DNA of 64,000 bases, taken from the NCBI RefSeq assembly GCF_021390935.1, contig NZ_JAJPUI010000004.1, forward strand, positions 1 through 64,000, in the 5' to 3' direction. Below the pieces are notes generated by a model that saw only the letters and a program-made list of their open reading frames with translations, ran no database searches and had not been told where the DNA came from. The stretch's first letter is position 1. Each line of letters starts with the position of its first letter. This document shows, in pieces, positions 44,030-53,681 of this stretch. The translations under genes and the position numbers were made by a program. This DNA is from Streptomyces sp. CC228A. Its GTDB lineage: Bacteria > Actinomycetota > Actinomycetes > Streptomycetales > Streptomycetaceae.

Positions 44030-45082
44030 GTGGCGTCCCACCGTCGACCCAAGCAGCCGAGCCGCGCCCGCGTGACCGTGCTCACCGCGACCGCCGCAGC
44101 GGCCGTCGCGCTCACCTCCCAGACCGCGTCGGCCACCCCGAAGCCGGCCGTGGAGGAGGTCAAGGCCAAGGTCGACAAGCTCCACCACGAGGCCGAGGAG
44201 GCCACCGAGCAGTACAACCAGGCCGACGAGCGCCGCGAGAAGCTCCAGGAGGAGATCGGCGCGCTCCAGGACCAGGTGGCCCGCGGCCAGGAGGAGCTCA
44301 ACACCCTGCGCGACGGCATCGGTTCGGTCGCCGCCGCGCAGTACCGGGGCGGCGGTCTCGACCCGGCCGTCCAGCTCTTCCTCTCCTCCAACCCGGACGA
44401 CTACCTCGACAAGGCGTCCGCGGTCGACCAGCTCACCGCCAAGCAGGCCGAGACACTGGAGTCCATCCAGGTCAAGCAGCGCACCCTCGCCCAGCAGCGG
44501 GCCGAGGCCACCGCGAAGCTCGCCGACCTCGAAGACGTCCGCAAGACCCTCGGCGAGAAGAAGAAGAAGTTCCAGGGCAAGCTCGCCGAGGCCCAGAAGC
44601 TCCTCAACACGCTCACCGCCGAAGAGCGGCGGAAGATGCAGGAGGAGGAGGACCGCAAGGCCCGCGAGGCGCAGCAGCGCGCCAGCCGCGCCACCGGCGG
44701 CGACCGCCCCGAGCTCGGCAACGAGGTGCCCGCCTCCCAGCGCGGCGCCGCCGCCCTCAACGCCGCCGCCACGCAGGTCGGCAAGCCGTACGTCTCCGGC
44801 GCCGAGGGCCCCAACTCGTACGACTGCTCCGGCCTCACGCAGTGGGCCTACCGCCAGGCCGGCGTCAGCATCTCGCGCACCACCTACACCCAGCAGAACG
44901 ACGGCGTGAAGATCGGCCGCAGCCAGCTCAAGCCCGGCGACCTGGTCTTCTTCAACAACCTCGCCCACGTGGGCCTGTACGCCGGCAACAACACCGTGCT
45001 GCACGCCCCCAAGCCGGGCGCCAGCGTCCGCTACGAGTCGATGAACTACCTCGGCACGTTCCAGTTCGGCGTGCGCATCTGA
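44030..45082 (+). CDS. NlpC/P60 peptidoglycan endopeptidase with coiled-coil domain
   Basis: A 350-residue secreted protein. A twin-basic N terminus (ASHRRPKQPSRAR) and hydrophobic stretch end at TASA near residue 35, giving signal cleavage. Residues about 40-240 are helical coiled coil (VEEVKAKVDKLHHEAEEATE, QAETLESIQVKQRTLAQQRA), the autoinhibitory or divisome-binding region of RipA/RipC and CwlO-like proteins. The catalytic NlpC/P60 domain has the nucleophile in YDCSGLTQWAY and histidines in LAHVGLYAG and VLHAP. It cleaves the D-Glu-mDAP bond. GTG 44030 has AAGGAG nine bases upstream. A close paralogue follows 650 bases downstream. Confidence 0.95.
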   Translation: MASHRRPKQPSRARVTVLTATAAAAVALTSQTASATPKPAVEEVKAKVDKLHHEAEEATEQYNQADERREKLQEEIGALQDQVARGQEELNTLRDGIGSVAAAQYRGGGLDPAVQLFLSSNPDDYLDKASAVDQLTAKQAETLESIQVKQRTLAQQRAEATAKLADLEDVRKTLGEKKKKFQGKLAEAQKLLNTLTAEERRKMQEEEDRKAREAQQRASRATGGDRPELGNEVPASQRGAAALNAAATQVGKPYVSGAEGPNSYDCSGLTQWAYRQAGVSISRTTYTQQNDGVKIGRSQLKPGDLVFFNNLAHVGLYAGNNTVLHAPKPGASVRYESMNYLGTFQFGVRI

Positions 45083-45734
45083 CGCCGGGCCGTCCGGCCG
45101 CAGCCGACCCGGACGCGTTGCGCGGGTCCCGCAAGCGGCCGCTCCCGGGCGGCCGTTGACCGCGGCTCCCGGCATCGGAGGGCGCGGGCGTCGGCCGTAC
45201 GCGACCGTGCGGTCCTTCCTGGTCCGTGCCGTGAGGCCCGGACCCGTGCCACGCGGTCCGGGCCTGCCGTGCGGACCGGGCCCGCAGCGCCCGCCCGTTC
45301 GGCCCGAGGTCCGGGCCCGCAGCGCCCGCCCGTGCGGGTCCGTTCAGTCCGGTGCCCGGGCCACCCGTTCAGCCCGGAGCCCGGGCCCGCGGCTCCCGTG
45401 CTGCCTGACGCCCGCCGTCCGGGCGGCACATGGCCGGGCCGGTCGCCGTGCGTCCCGGTGGGCGGCGGCACATGGCCGGGCCTGCCCGCCGCGCATCTGA
45501 TATGCGCGGCGCGTGCTCCAGACGCGCGAACCGCCCGCCACACGCGCCCGATCGGGCGAAATACCCGCCCCCGAAGTGACGCCCCGCCCCGCCGGTGACC
45601 TGTGTTTCCCGGCGGGGCGTCACTTTGTGCCCATTCTGAGGTCTTTGGCCCGGACGTCACCGCCCGGCTACTGTCTGCCGCGCACCAGCCCGCACCAGGC
45701 ACCCGCCTGCGTACCGCTGAAGGGAGCGCGGTTC
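45083..45734. other. 652-base intergenic region with direct repeats, a hairpin and a promoter
   Basis: No gene. CCGGGCCCGCAGCGCCCGCC occurs at 45276 and 45311. GCGGCACATGGCCGGGCC occurs at 45423 and 45465. After the hairpin listed separately, TTGGCC (45645-45650) and TACTGT (45669-45674) with an 18-base spacer form the probable promoter of the second NlpC/P60 gene. Confidence 0.6.
45574..45625 (+). terminator. Long perfect hairpin between the two NlpC/P60 genes
   Basis: AAGTGACGCCCCGCC (45574-45588) pairs perfectly with GGCGGGGCGTCACTT (45611-45625) around a 22-base loop. A shifted register, CCCCGCCGG with CCGGCGGGG, can compete inside. It lies 490 bases after the first gene and just before the promoter of the second. 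Confidence 0.65.
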
Positions 45735-46781
45735 GTGGCGTCCCATCGCCGTACCTCACCCTCGGGCCTCGCCCAGAGCGCCAAGGCCGCCAGGGTCACC
45801 GTCCTGTCCGCGGCCGCCGCCACCGCGGCCGCCGCCTTCGGCGCCACCCCCGTCGCCGCGGAACCGGCCGAGCCCTCCGCCGACGCGACCAGGGCCCGCG
45901 TGGACCGGCTCTACACCGAGGCCGAGCAGGCCACCGAGAGCTTCAACAAGGCCGGCGAACGCACCGCCGAACTGCGCGCCCAGGTGGCGCGGGCCCAGGA
46001 CAGCGTGGCCCGCGGCCAGGAGCGCATCAACCACATGCGGGGCGCGCTCGGAGCCGTCGCAGGCGCCCAGTACCGCTCGGGCGGCCTCGACCCGACCCTG
46101 GCGCTGCTGCTGTCCAAGGACCCCGAGTCCTTCCTCGACCGGGCCGCCGCCCTCGACCGGATGAGCGAACGCCAGAGCGGCGCCCTCGTCGAACTGCGCC
46201 GCGCCCAGCAGCGGCTGGACCAGGAGCGCGCCGAGGCGACCCGCGCCCTCGGCGAACTCGAGCGCAGCCGGGCCGCCGTGGCCCGCCACAAGCGCGCCGT
46301 CGAGAAGAAGCTCGCCGAGGCACGTGCCCTCCTCAACTCGCTGAACAGCGAGGAGCGTGCGGACTACGACCGCGCCTCCCGCTCCGGCGACCGCGGCGAC
46401 GGCCCCGTGCCCGCCCCCTCCGGGGCCGCCGCCTCCTCCCGGGCCGCCCTCGCCGTCCAGGCCGCCCGCTCCGCGCTCGGCAAGCCGTACGTCTGGGGCG
46501 CCAACGGCCCCAACGGCTTCGACTGCTCCGGCCTCATGCAGTGGTCGTACGCCCAGGCCGGCGTCGGCCTGCCGCGCACCTCCCAGGGGCAGCGCAACGC
46601 CGGCCGGCACGTCCCGCTCTCCGAGGCCCGCCCCGGCGACCTCGTCACCTACCGCTCCGACGCCAGCCACGTCGCGATGTACATGGGCAACGGCCAGGTC
46701 ATCCACGCCCCCTACCCGGGCGCGCCGGTCCGCTACGACCCGGTCGGCATGATGCCCGTCTCGGCGGTCACCCGCGTCTGA
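45735..46781 (+). CDS. NlpC/P60 peptidoglycan endopeptidase, paralogue of the upstream gene
   Basis: A 348-residue secreted protein with the same plan as the gene at 44030-45082. Both begin VASHRR. A hydrophobic signal (VTVLSAAAATAAAAFGA) ends near VAAEPAE, followed by helical coiled coil (ATRARVDRLYTEAEQATESF onward). The NlpC/P60 domain has FDCSGLMQWSYAQAG, SDASHVAMYMGNG and VIHAPYPGAPV, so Cys and His are intact. The arrangement suggests an old tandem duplication that kept separate promoters. GAAGGGAG precedes GTG 45735. It likely works in septal or hyphal wall remodelling; redundancy with its neighbour is inference. Confidence 0.94.
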   Translation: MASHRRTSPSGLAQSAKAARVTVLSAAAATAAAAFGATPVAAEPAEPSADATRARVDRLYTEAEQATESFNKAGERTAELRAQVARAQDSVARGQERINHMRGALGAVAGAQYRSGGLDPTLALLLSKDPESFLDRAAALDRMSERQSGALVELRRAQQRLDQERAEATRALGELERSRAAVARHKRAVEKKLAEARALLNSLNSEERADYDRASRSGDRGDGPVPAPSGAAASSRAALAVQAARSALGKPYVWGANGPNGFDCSGLMQWSYAQAGVGLPRTSQGQRNAGRHVPLSEARPGDLVTYRSDASHVAMYMGNGQVIHAPYPGAPVRYDPVGMMPVSAVTRV

Positions 46782-46836
46782 CACCGGTGTCCGGCTCCCG
46801 GCCCCGGGCGGCCCGCCGGGCCCGTACGATCGGGGC

Positions 46837-48086
46837 GTGGCCGGCCGGGAACGCGGAGGTGGTGGCGGAGTGCGCCGAGGACGGCTCGTGGCGCTGCTCG
46901 CCGCACTGGTGTGCCTGTCCGCCGCCCTGGGGCTGACCGGCTGCACGGCACCGGGCACGGCCCCCGAGCGGGGCGCCGCCGACCGCGAGGACGTGCAGGC
47001 CGCACTCGACCGGCGGGGCGCCGACGTGCTCGCCGGGCGGGTGCCGCCCGACGACCCCGCGGCCCACGAGTTCGCCAACCTCGCCGGAGTGCCCCTCGGC
47101 TCGTGGTCGTACCGGGTCCTGCGGGTACGGCGGGACGGGCCCGACGCCGCCGCCGTCCGGGCCGAACTGGCCTACACGCTGGAAGGCCACGACACGGCCG
47201 GCCCCGTCACCGGGGAGCGCGACCTGGAACTGCGCCGCGACCCGGACGGCACCTGGCAGGTCCGCGAGGACCGGCGCGCCGGGGGAGCGGCGGCCCAGCT
47301 GTGGGAGCAGGGGCGCGTCGACGTGGTGCGCGGCGCACGCAGCCTGGTGCTCGGCGTCGGCCACGCCAAGGCCAGGCTGCGGGAGATCGCCGCCGAAGCC
47401 GACCGGGCCGTCCCCGGGTCGCGGACGCCTGGCCCGAACCGTGGGACCGGCGGGTCGTGGTGCTGGTGCCGCCGTCGCTGGACGCGATGGGGGAGCTGCT
47501 GGGGCAGCCGGCCGACGGCTACCGCGGCACCGCGGCCGTCACGACCGGCCGCACCGGGGACCGGGGCGCGGCGCCCGCCGACCGCGTGGTCGTCAACCCC
47601 GAGGCGTACGCGTCACTCGGCGCCTTCGGCAGGCGCTTCGTCCTCGCCCACGAGACCACGCACGTGGCCACCCGGGCGCACACCTCCGCGGCCACGCCCC
47701 TGTGGCTGTCCGAGGGCTTCGCCGACTGGGCCGCGCACCGGGGCGGCGACCGGGCGCCCCGGGACATCGCGCCCGCGCTCGGGCGCGCCGTGCGGGCGGG
47801 GGACGTGCCCGACGCGCTGCCCGCCGACGCGGACTTCGCCTTCGGCGGCGACCAGGAGGCCGTCGCCCGTGCCTACGAGGGTGCCTGGCTGGCCTGCGAG
47901 CTGATCGCGGACCGATGGGGCGAGGCGGAACTCGCCGCGTTCTACCGGGCGGTGGGCGCCCACCCGCAGCGGGAGGGAGCCGTCGAGGAGGCCCTGCGCA
48001 CGGTCCTGTCCACCACGCCCGAGGCGTTCACCCGGGCCTGGCAGGACCGGATGCGTCAGGACTTCAGCAGCGCCCCGTCCCGCTGA
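46837..48086 (+). pseudogene. Lipoprotein zinc metallopeptidase (HExxH), frame-disrupted
   Basis: The N terminus has a lipoprotein signal, RLVALLAALVCLSAALGLTG followed by the lipid cysteine. A beta-rich domain follows (VPLGSWSYRVLRVRRDG, LELRRDPDGTWQVRED). The frame is lost at the C4 run near 47411-47418. One added C continues RVADAWPEPWDRRVVVLVPP and then the catalytic segment RRFVLAHETTHVATRAH, where HETTH binds zinc, with the third ligand probably in LSEGFADW. The C-terminal half resembles M1/gluzincin-type peptidases. The start is either GTG 46837 (TACGAT six bases upstream, leaderless) or GTG 46870 (GGAGG upstream). The tail overlaps the converging GT87 gene by 31 bases. It is probably intact in life. 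Confidence 0.83.
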
Positions 48087-49312
48087 GCCGCCGCCTGCGC
48101 GGGCACGGCGGCCGCCGCCTCCCGCAGGGCCGGCTCGGTCACGGTCTGCCGCCACAGCTCGCGGCACGCCAGCAGGGAGGCCGCCACCAGCAGCCCGTTG
48201 CGCACCAGCAGCAGGAGCAGGCCCAGGGCGTCGCTGGCCACCACGTGGGAGAACCAGATCGGGAACTCCAGCAGCGTCACCCCGGTCGCCACGAGCACCA
48301 GCACCGCGGGCTGCAGCATCCGGCTGCCCCGCCACACCAGGCACGCCGCCGCCAGACCCACCAGCCACAGCATGTACTGCGGGCTGATCACCCGGCTCGT
48401 CGTGGTGAACAGCAGCACCGCCGTGAACGCCGCGTCGCACAGCGTCGTCCTGCCGAACTCCCGCGCCCGCAGCCGCCACAGCACCAGCCACGCGAACGCC
48501 AGCACGGTCAGCGCCAGCGCGGCCCTGCTGACCAGCGGCACGTACGGGCCGAGGAACTCCACCGACCCGTAGTTGAGCCGCACCTCGCCGTCCCAGGAGC
48601 CGAAGAACCGCGCCATGTGGAACACCAGCGCGCCCAGCGACTCCACCTCGGTGCCGCGGTCCCGCTGGAAGGTGAGGAACGCGAGGGCCCCGGGGGCCGC
48701 GGCGAGGCAGGCCAGCAGCACGGCCGCACCCGTCGCGGCGGCCGCCGCCCACGACGTGCGGGTCACCCGGCCGCGGGCCGTGCCCGCCAGCAGCAGCACC
48801 GGCCACACCTTCAGCAGCGCGCCGAACCCGGCCAGCGCGCCCAGGACGCCCGGCCGGCGGACGCCCGCCAGCAGCGCGGCCACGGCCACCGCCGTCACCA
48901 TCACGTCGTACCGGGCGTACGAGGTCGGCCCGAGCAGCGGCAGACCGACCACCCACACCCACGCGCCCGCCAGGCTCTTGCCGGGCCGCCTGCCCGCGTA
49001 CATCAGCAGCCCGAACACCGCCGCGTCGCAGAGCAGCGCCAGCACGAAGAACGCGTGCGCGTACTCCAGGAACGGCAGCAGGGCGGGGGAGAGGATCGCG
49101 AGCGCGGCGGCCGGAGGGTACTGCCACGTCACGTCGTTCATCGGGTACGTGCCGCGCTGGAGCACCTCGTACCACTGGTGGTAGATCACCGACACGTCCG
49201 TGGTGACGTCCGGTCCCGGCACGAACACGACCCGGAAGGTGTAGAGCAGCAGCACGGCTCGGGAGGCGAGCCACAGGGCCGCGGGGAGCCGTCGTCCGCT
49301 CGTGTGCGTCAT
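48056..49312 (-). CDS. GT87-family polyprenol-phosphate-mannose-dependent mannosyltransferase
   Basis: A 418-residue protein with about ten membrane helices. It has the GT87/DUF2029 hallmarks: an aspartate-rich first loop (FVPGPDVTTDVSVIYHQWY), DVTWQYPPAAALAILSPALL, GPTSYARYDVMVTAVAVAAL and SRVISPQYMLWLVGLAAACL. These GT-C enzymes add alpha-mannose to outward-facing lipoglycans (Rv2181 type in mycobacteria). The precise acceptor in Streptomyces is unknown. The ATG at 49312 follows GAGGTACCG. It is divergent from a PimB-like glycosyltransferase, so inner-leaflet and outer-leaflet mannosylation may be linked. Mannose-type substrates are inferred from the family. Confidence 0.88.
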   Translation of the reverse strand: MTHTSGRRLPAALWLASRAVLLLYTFRVVFVPGPDVTTDVSVIYHQWYEVLQRGTYPMNDVTWQYPPAAALAILSPALLPFLEYAHAFFVLALLCDAAVFGLLMYAGRRPGKSLAGAWVWVVGLPLLGPTSYARYDVMVTAVAVAALLAGVRRPGVLGALAGFGALLKVWPVLLLAGTARGRVTRTSWAAAAATGAAVLLACLAAAPGALAFLTFQRDRGTEVESLGALVFHMARFFGSWDGEVRLNYGSVEFLGPYVPLVSRAALALTVLAFAWLVLWRLRAREFGRTTLCDAAFTAVLLFTTTSRVISPQYMLWLVGLAAACLVWRGSRMLQPAVLVLVATGVTLLEFPIWFSHVVASDALGLLLLLVRNGLLVAASLLACRELWRQTVTEPALREAAAAVPAQAAAQRDGALLKS

Positions 49313-49430
49313 CGGTACCTCGTCCGGGTTCGGTTGGTGCTGATCGGCGGTGTCAGGGTGCCTCGCGGGGCGCCGCGGTGCGCGAGCGGAGTGCCGGGCC
49401 GTGCGGTCCTTCGGTACTGTTTCGGCCACG

Positions 49431-50573
49431 ATGCACAAGACGCTGATCGTAACCAACGACTTCCCGCCGAGGCCCGGCGGGATCCAGGCATTCCTGCACA
49501 ACATGGCGCTGCGGCTGGATCCCGACCAGGTCGTCGTCTACGCGTCCACGTGGAAGCGGGACGCGGAGGGTGTCGCGGCCACGGCGGCGTTCGACGCGCG
49601 GCAGCCCTTCCCGGTGGTCCGCGACCGCACGACGATGCTGCTGCCGACGCCCCGGGCCACCGCCCGCGCGGTGTCCCTGCTGCGGGAGCACGGCTGCTCC
49701 TCCGTGTGGTTCGGGGCGGCCGCGCCGCTCGGGCTGATGGCGCCCGCGCTGCGCCGGGCCGGGGCCCGCAGGATCGTCGCCACGACGCACGGCCACGAGG
49801 CGGGCTGGGCGCAGCTGCCGGGCTCCCGGCAGCTGCTGCACCGCATCGGGGAGACCACGGACACGATCACGTACCTCGGCGAGTACACCCGCTCGCGGAT
49901 CGCCGCGGCGCTGACCCCGCAGGCGGCGGCGCGCATGGTGCAACTGCCGCCGGGCGTCGACGAGAAGAGCTTCCACCCCGAGTCCGGCGGCGCCGACGTG
50001 CGCGCCCGCCTCGGCCTCACCGACCGCCCCGTCGTCGTCTGCGTGTCCCGGCTGGTGCCGCGCAAGGGCCAGGACACCCTGATCGCCGCCATGCCCCGGA
50101 TCCTCGCGCAGGTGCCGGACGCCGTCCTGCTGATCGTGGGCGGCGGCCCGTACGCGAAGGCCCTGCGCCGGCTCGCCGACGAGACCGGGGTGGCCGGTTC
50201 TGTGCGGTTCACGGGCGCTGTGCCGTGGGAGGAACTGCCCGCGCACTACGGGGCGGGGGACGTCTTCGCGATGCCCTGCCGCACCCGGCGCGGCGGCCTG
50301 GACGTCGAGGGCCTCGGCATCGTCTACCTGGAGGCCTCCGCGACCGGCCTGCCCGTCGTCGCCGGCGACTCGGGCGGCGCCCCCGACACGGTCCTGGAGG
50401 GCGAGACGGGCTGGGTGGTCCGCGGCGGGTCCCCCGAGGAGGCGGCGGAGCGGATCGTCCCGCTGCTCAAGGACCCCGCCCTCCGCCGCCGCATGGGCGA
50501 GCGGGGCCGCACGTGGGTCGAGGAGCGCTGGCGCTGGGACCTCCTGGCGGACCGCCTGCAGCACCTGCTGTAG
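49431..50573 (+). CDS. GT4 glycosyltransferase, PimB-like mannosyltransferase
   Basis: A 380-residue cytosolic/peripheral GT-B enzyme. The N-terminal domain starts MHKTLIVTNDFPPRPGGIQA, where the GGIQ loop binds the acceptor. ATTHGHEAGWAQLPG contains a catalytic-type histidine. The C-terminal domain has VCVSRLVPRKGQDTLI and VLLIVGGGPYAKAL, then the EX7E motif in DVEGLGIVYLEASATGLPVV. In mycobacteria PimB' adds the second mannose of phosphatidylinositol mannosides from GDP-mannose. Here the same role is likely but not proven. Divergent GT87 and convergent FadD15-like genes match the mycobacterial Rv2181-Rv2188c arrangement. TACTGT ten bases before ATG 49431 is a possible -10. Confidence 0.87.
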   Translation: MHKTLIVTNDFPPRPGGIQAFLHNMALRLDPDQVVVYASTWKRDAEGVAATAAFDARQPFPVVRDRTTMLLPTPRATARAVSLLREHGCSSVWFGAAAPLGLMAPALRRAGARRIVATTHGHEAGWAQLPGSRQLLHRIGETTDTITYLGEYTRSRIAAALTPQAAARMVQLPPGVDEKSFHPESGGADVRARLGLTDRPVVVCVSRLVPRKGQDTLIAAMPRILAQVPDAVLLIVGGGPYAKALRRLADETGVAGSVRFTGAVPWEELPAHYGAGDVFAMPCRTRRGGLDVEGLGIVYLEASATGLPVVAGDSGGAPDTVLEGETGWVVRGGSPEEAAERIVPLLKDPALRRRMGERGRTWVEERWRWDLLADRLQHLL

Positions 50574-50736
50574 GAGAACGGGCGCGCCTACCGCCCGGGC
50601 TCCGGTCGGGCGTCAGCCCCGGGGCGCGGCGGCCCGGCGGTGCGGACGCGGCGGGCGGGGCGAGGGCTGCGCCGCGTCGGCGGCCCGCGACACGGCACGG
50701 ACCCCGCCCCCGTGACACGGCCCCCGCGACACGGAC

Positions 50737-50761
50737 CCCGCCCCCGCGGCACGGGGGCGGG
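50737..50761. terminator. Terminator between the glycosyltransferase and acyl-CoA synthetase genes
   Basis: CCCGCCCCCG (50737-50746) pairs perfectly with CGGGGGCGGG (50752-50761) around a 5-base loop, midway between converging genes. Confidence 0.75.
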
Positions 50762-50771
50762 CGGACGGGCC

Positions 50772-52577
50772 CTACGAGCGGTAGATCGCCTCGATCTCGT
50801 CCGCGAAGTCCTTCGCCACCACGTTGCGCTTCAGCTTCAGCGACGGCGTGATGTGCCCGGCCTCCTCCGTGAACTGGGACGGCAGGATGCGGAACTTCCG
50901 CACCGACTCCGCCTTCGACACGGCGGCGTTGCCGTCGTCCACGGCCTTCTGCACCTCGGCCAGCAGTTCGGGGTCGTCCCGCAGGGACGCTGCCGTCGAC
51001 CCGGCCGGCTTGCCGTGGTCGGCGGCCCAGCGGCCGAGGAACTCCTCGTCGAGGGTGACCAGCGCGCCGACGAACGGCCGCCCGTCGCCCACCACCATGC
51101 ACTCCGCGACCAGGGCGTGGCCGCGGATCCGGTCCTCGATCACCGCCGGGGCGACGTTCTTGCCGCCCGCCGTGACCAGGATCTCCTTCTTCCGGCCGGT
51201 GATGGCCAGGTAGCCGTCCTCGTCCAGCGTGCCGATGTCACCGGTGTGGAACCAGCCGTCCGTCAGCGCCTCCGCCGTCGCGGCCTCGTTCTTCCAGTAA
51301 CCCGTGAAGACCTGCTCACCGTGCAGCAGCACCTCGCCGTCGTCGTCGATGCGCACCTTCGAGCCCGGCAGCGGCTGCCCGACCGTGCCGATCTTCTGCC
51401 GGTCCCACGGGTTGAACGCGGTCGCCGCGCAGGACTCCGTGAGGCCGTAGCCCTCCAGCACGGTGAAGCCGATGCCGCTGTAGAAGTGGCCGAGCCGCTC
51501 GCCCAGCGGAGCGCCGCCGGAGATCGCGTACTGGCAGCGGCCGCCGAGCACCGCCCGCAGCTTGCCGTAGACCAGCACGTCGAACAGCTTGTGCTTCAGC
51601 CGCAGGCCCAGCGACGGGCCGCCCGGCCCGGCCTTGGCGCGGCTGTAGTCGATCGCCGTCTGCGCGGCCCGGTCGAAGATCCGGCCCTTGCCGTCCGCCT
51701 GCGCCTTGGCGCGCGCCGAGTTGTACACCTTCTCGAAGACCCGCGGCACGCCCAGGATCAGCGTCGGGCGGAACGTCGCCAGGTCGTCGGTGAGGTTCTT
51801 GATGTCCGGGACGCAGCCGAGCCTGATCGGCGCCAGCACCGACGCGACCTCGACCATCCGCCCGAAGACGTGCGCCGCGGGCAGGAAGAGCAGCACGGAC
51901 GACTCGCCCGTCCTAAACAGCGGCTTCAGCCGCTCCACCACGTTGCCGCACTCCGCGAAGAAGTTGCGGTGCGTGAGCATGCAGCCCTTGGGGCGGCCCG
52001 TCGTGCCGGAGGTGTAGACGATGGTGGCCAGGTCGTCCGCCTTCGCGGTGGATCCGGCCGCGTCCACCGCCTCGTCGGAGACGTCCGCCCCGGCCGCGGT
52101 CAGCTCCGCCACGGCGTCGCCCTCGATGATCCACACGTGCTTCAGGTCGGGCAGCTCGGCCTGCACGGAAGCCACCGCCTTGGCGTGCGCGTCGCCCTCC
52201 ACGATCGCCGCGACCGCGCCGGAGTCGCCGAGGATCCACCGGATCTGCTCGGGCGAACTGGTCTCGTACACCGGCACGGTCACCGCGCCCGCGCTCCAGA
52301 TCGCGAAGTCGAGCTGCACCCACTCGTAGCGGGTGCGGGAGATCAGGGCCACGCGGTCGCCCGGCCGGACGCCCCGGGCGATGAGGCCCTTGGCGGCGGC
52401 GCGCACCTCCTCCAGGAAGCGGGCGGCGGTGACGTCCGTCCACGTACCGCCCGCCGCGTCCTCCTTGCGGGCCATCACGGCGACATCTGGGTGCTGCGCG
52501 GCGTTCCGGCGGATGAGATCCGTCAGGTTGCCGTCCGCGGGGACCTCGTACAGGGCCGGAAGGCTGAACTCGCGCAA
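50772..52577 (-). CDS. Long-chain fatty-acid-CoA ligase (FadD15-like)
   Basis: A 601-residue ANL-superfamily adenylate-forming enzyme. The phosphate-binding loop is IVYTSGTTGRPKGCMLTHRN. Further motifs are GYGLTESCAATAFN, DGWFHTGDIGTLDEDGYLAI (adenine/ribose site) and TGRKKEILVTAGGKNVAP, with the hinge. The C-terminal PSLKLKRNVVAKDF contains the catalytic-lysine region. It activates fatty acids to acyl-CoA through acyl-AMP, and its position beside mannosyltransferases suggests supply for lipids or lipoglycans. The TTG at 52577 was chosen because GAGGAG lies about ten bases upstream and the N terminus (M)REFSLPALYEVPADG matches homologues. Substrate chain length is not evident. Confidence 0.94.
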   Translation of the reverse strand: MREFSLPALYEVPADGNLTDLIRRNAAQHPDVAVMARKEDAAGGTWTDVTAARFLEEVRAAAKGLIARGVRPGDRVALISRTRYEWVQLDFAIWSAGAVTVPVYETSSPEQIRWILGDSGAVAAIVEGDAHAKAVASVQAELPDLKHVWIIEGDAVAELTAAGADVSDEAVDAAGSTAKADDLATIVYTSGTTGRPKGCMLTHRNFFAECGNVVERLKPLFRTGESSVLLFLPAAHVFGRMVEVASVLAPIRLGCVPDIKNLTDDLATFRPTLILGVPRVFEKVYNSARAKAQADGKGRIFDRAAQTAIDYSRAKAGPGGPSLGLRLKHKLFDVLVYGKLRAVLGGRCQYAISGGAPLGERLGHFYSGIGFTVLEGYGLTESCAATAFNPWDRQKIGTVGQPLPGSKVRIDDDGEVLLHGEQVFTGYWKNEAATAEALTDGWFHTGDIGTLDEDGYLAITGRKKEILVTAGGKNVAPAVIEDRIRGHALVAECMVVGDGRPFVGALVTLDEEFLGRWAADHGKPAGSTAASLRDDPELLAEVQKAVDDGNAAVSKAESVRKFRILPSQFTEEAGHITPSLKLKRNVVAKDFADEIEAIYRS

Positions 52578-52847
52578 GACTGCTGCTCCTCATCGGGCGC
52601 CGACGCCACGGCTCTGTGTGAGTGCGCCGGTTTGCGGTCCTTGACAGGCCGCGCTCAGTGGGGGTGAGCACGACTGGACTGCCCGGACGTTACCCAGCAG
52701 TAGGCGGTTCCCGATAGGGGGTCCTGGCCAGATGTTCCGTGCGTCACACGTGGTGGTCGTACTGCGCGCACAGTAGTCCACACCGGTCACAACGGAAAAG
52801 TAACCGCAGGTCCGGCCGGTGGGCGCGCACCCGTAAGGTGAGGCGGC

Positions 52848-53624
52848 ATGCGACTTCATGTGGTCAGTGACGTGCACGGCAACGCCCGGGACCTGGCCAA
52901 GGCGGGGGACGGCGCCGACGCCCTGGTCTGCCTCGGCGACCTCGTCCTCTTCCTCGACTACGCCGACCACTCCCGCGGCATCTTCCCGCAGCTCTTCGGC
53001 GAGGCGAACGCCGACCGGATCGTCGAGCTCCGCACCGCGCGCCGCTTCGAGGAGGCCCACGCCTTCGCCCGCGGCCTGTGGGCCGAACTGGCCGAGCGGG
53101 GCGTCGACCGGGCCACGGCCATCGAGTCGGCCGTCCGCGCCCAGTACGCCGAACTCTTCGCCGCCTTCCCCACCCCCACGTACGCCACCTACGGGAACGT
53201 GGACATACCGGCCCTGTGGTCCGAGTACACGCAGCCGGGCACGACGGTCCTCGACGGCGAGCGGGTGGAGATCGGCGGCCTCGTCCTCGGCTTCGTCGGC
53301 GGCGGCCTCCCCACGCCGATGCGCACCCCGTACGAGATCCCCGAGGAGGAGTACGCGGCGAAGGTGGAGGCGCTGGGCGAGGTCGACATCCTGTGCTCGC
53401 ACATCCCGCCGGACGTCCCGGAACTCACCTACGACACGGTGGCCCGCCGCTTCGAACGCGGCAGCGGCGCCCTGCTGGACGCCATCCACCGGGTGCGGCC
53501 CCGCTACGCGCTCTTCGGCCACGTCCACCAGCCGCTGGTGCGGCGCATGCGGGTGGGGGCGACGGAGTGCGTGAACGTGGGCCACTTCGCCTCCTCCGGG
53601 ACGCCCTGGGCCCTGGAATGGTGA
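52848..53624 (+). CDS. Metallophosphoesterase
   Basis: A 258-residue calcineurin-like phosphoesterase. The five metal-binding blocks are seen: D8 and H10 in VVSDVHGN, VCLGDLVLFLDY, TYGNVDIPAL, ILCSHIPPDV and LFGHVHQPLV. An insert between blocks two and three (PQLFGEANADRIVELRTA onward) is helical. The substrate is unknown; the group includes phosphodiesterases and nucleotidases. ATG 52848 has GTGAGGCGGC upstream. It is 57 bases from the SRPBCC gene, so the two may be co-transcribed. It is divergent from the acyl-CoA synthetase with about 270 bases between, an AT-richer promoter region. Confidence 0.92.
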   Translation: MRLHVVSDVHGNARDLAKAGDGADALVCLGDLVLFLDYADHSRGIFPQLFGEANADRIVELRTARRFEEAHAFARGLWAELAERGVDRATAIESAVRAQYAELFAAFPTPTYATYGNVDIPALWSEYTQPGTTVLDGERVEIGGLVLGFVGGGLPTPMRTPYEIPEEEYAAKVEALGEVDILCSHIPPDVPELTYDTVARRFERGSGALLDAIHRVRPRYALFGHVHQPLVRRMRVGATECVNVGHFASSGTPWALEW

Positions 53625-53681
53625 CGGAGGGCCACGCGGTAGCCTTCCCCCACGTACCGAGCCCCCGGAGGAGCCACAGCG

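Noticed and set aside
45574..45625. Riboswitch before the second NlpC/P60 gene
   Set aside because: It is a plain perfect hairpin located upstream of the likely promoter (45645-45674), so it would not be in that transcript.
47441..50851. Very long plus-strand frame of 1136 codons
   Set aside because: It crosses three real genes in the wrong frame or strand. Composition is Arg/Gly/Ala-rich with no domain. Long stop-free frames are common by chance at this GC content.
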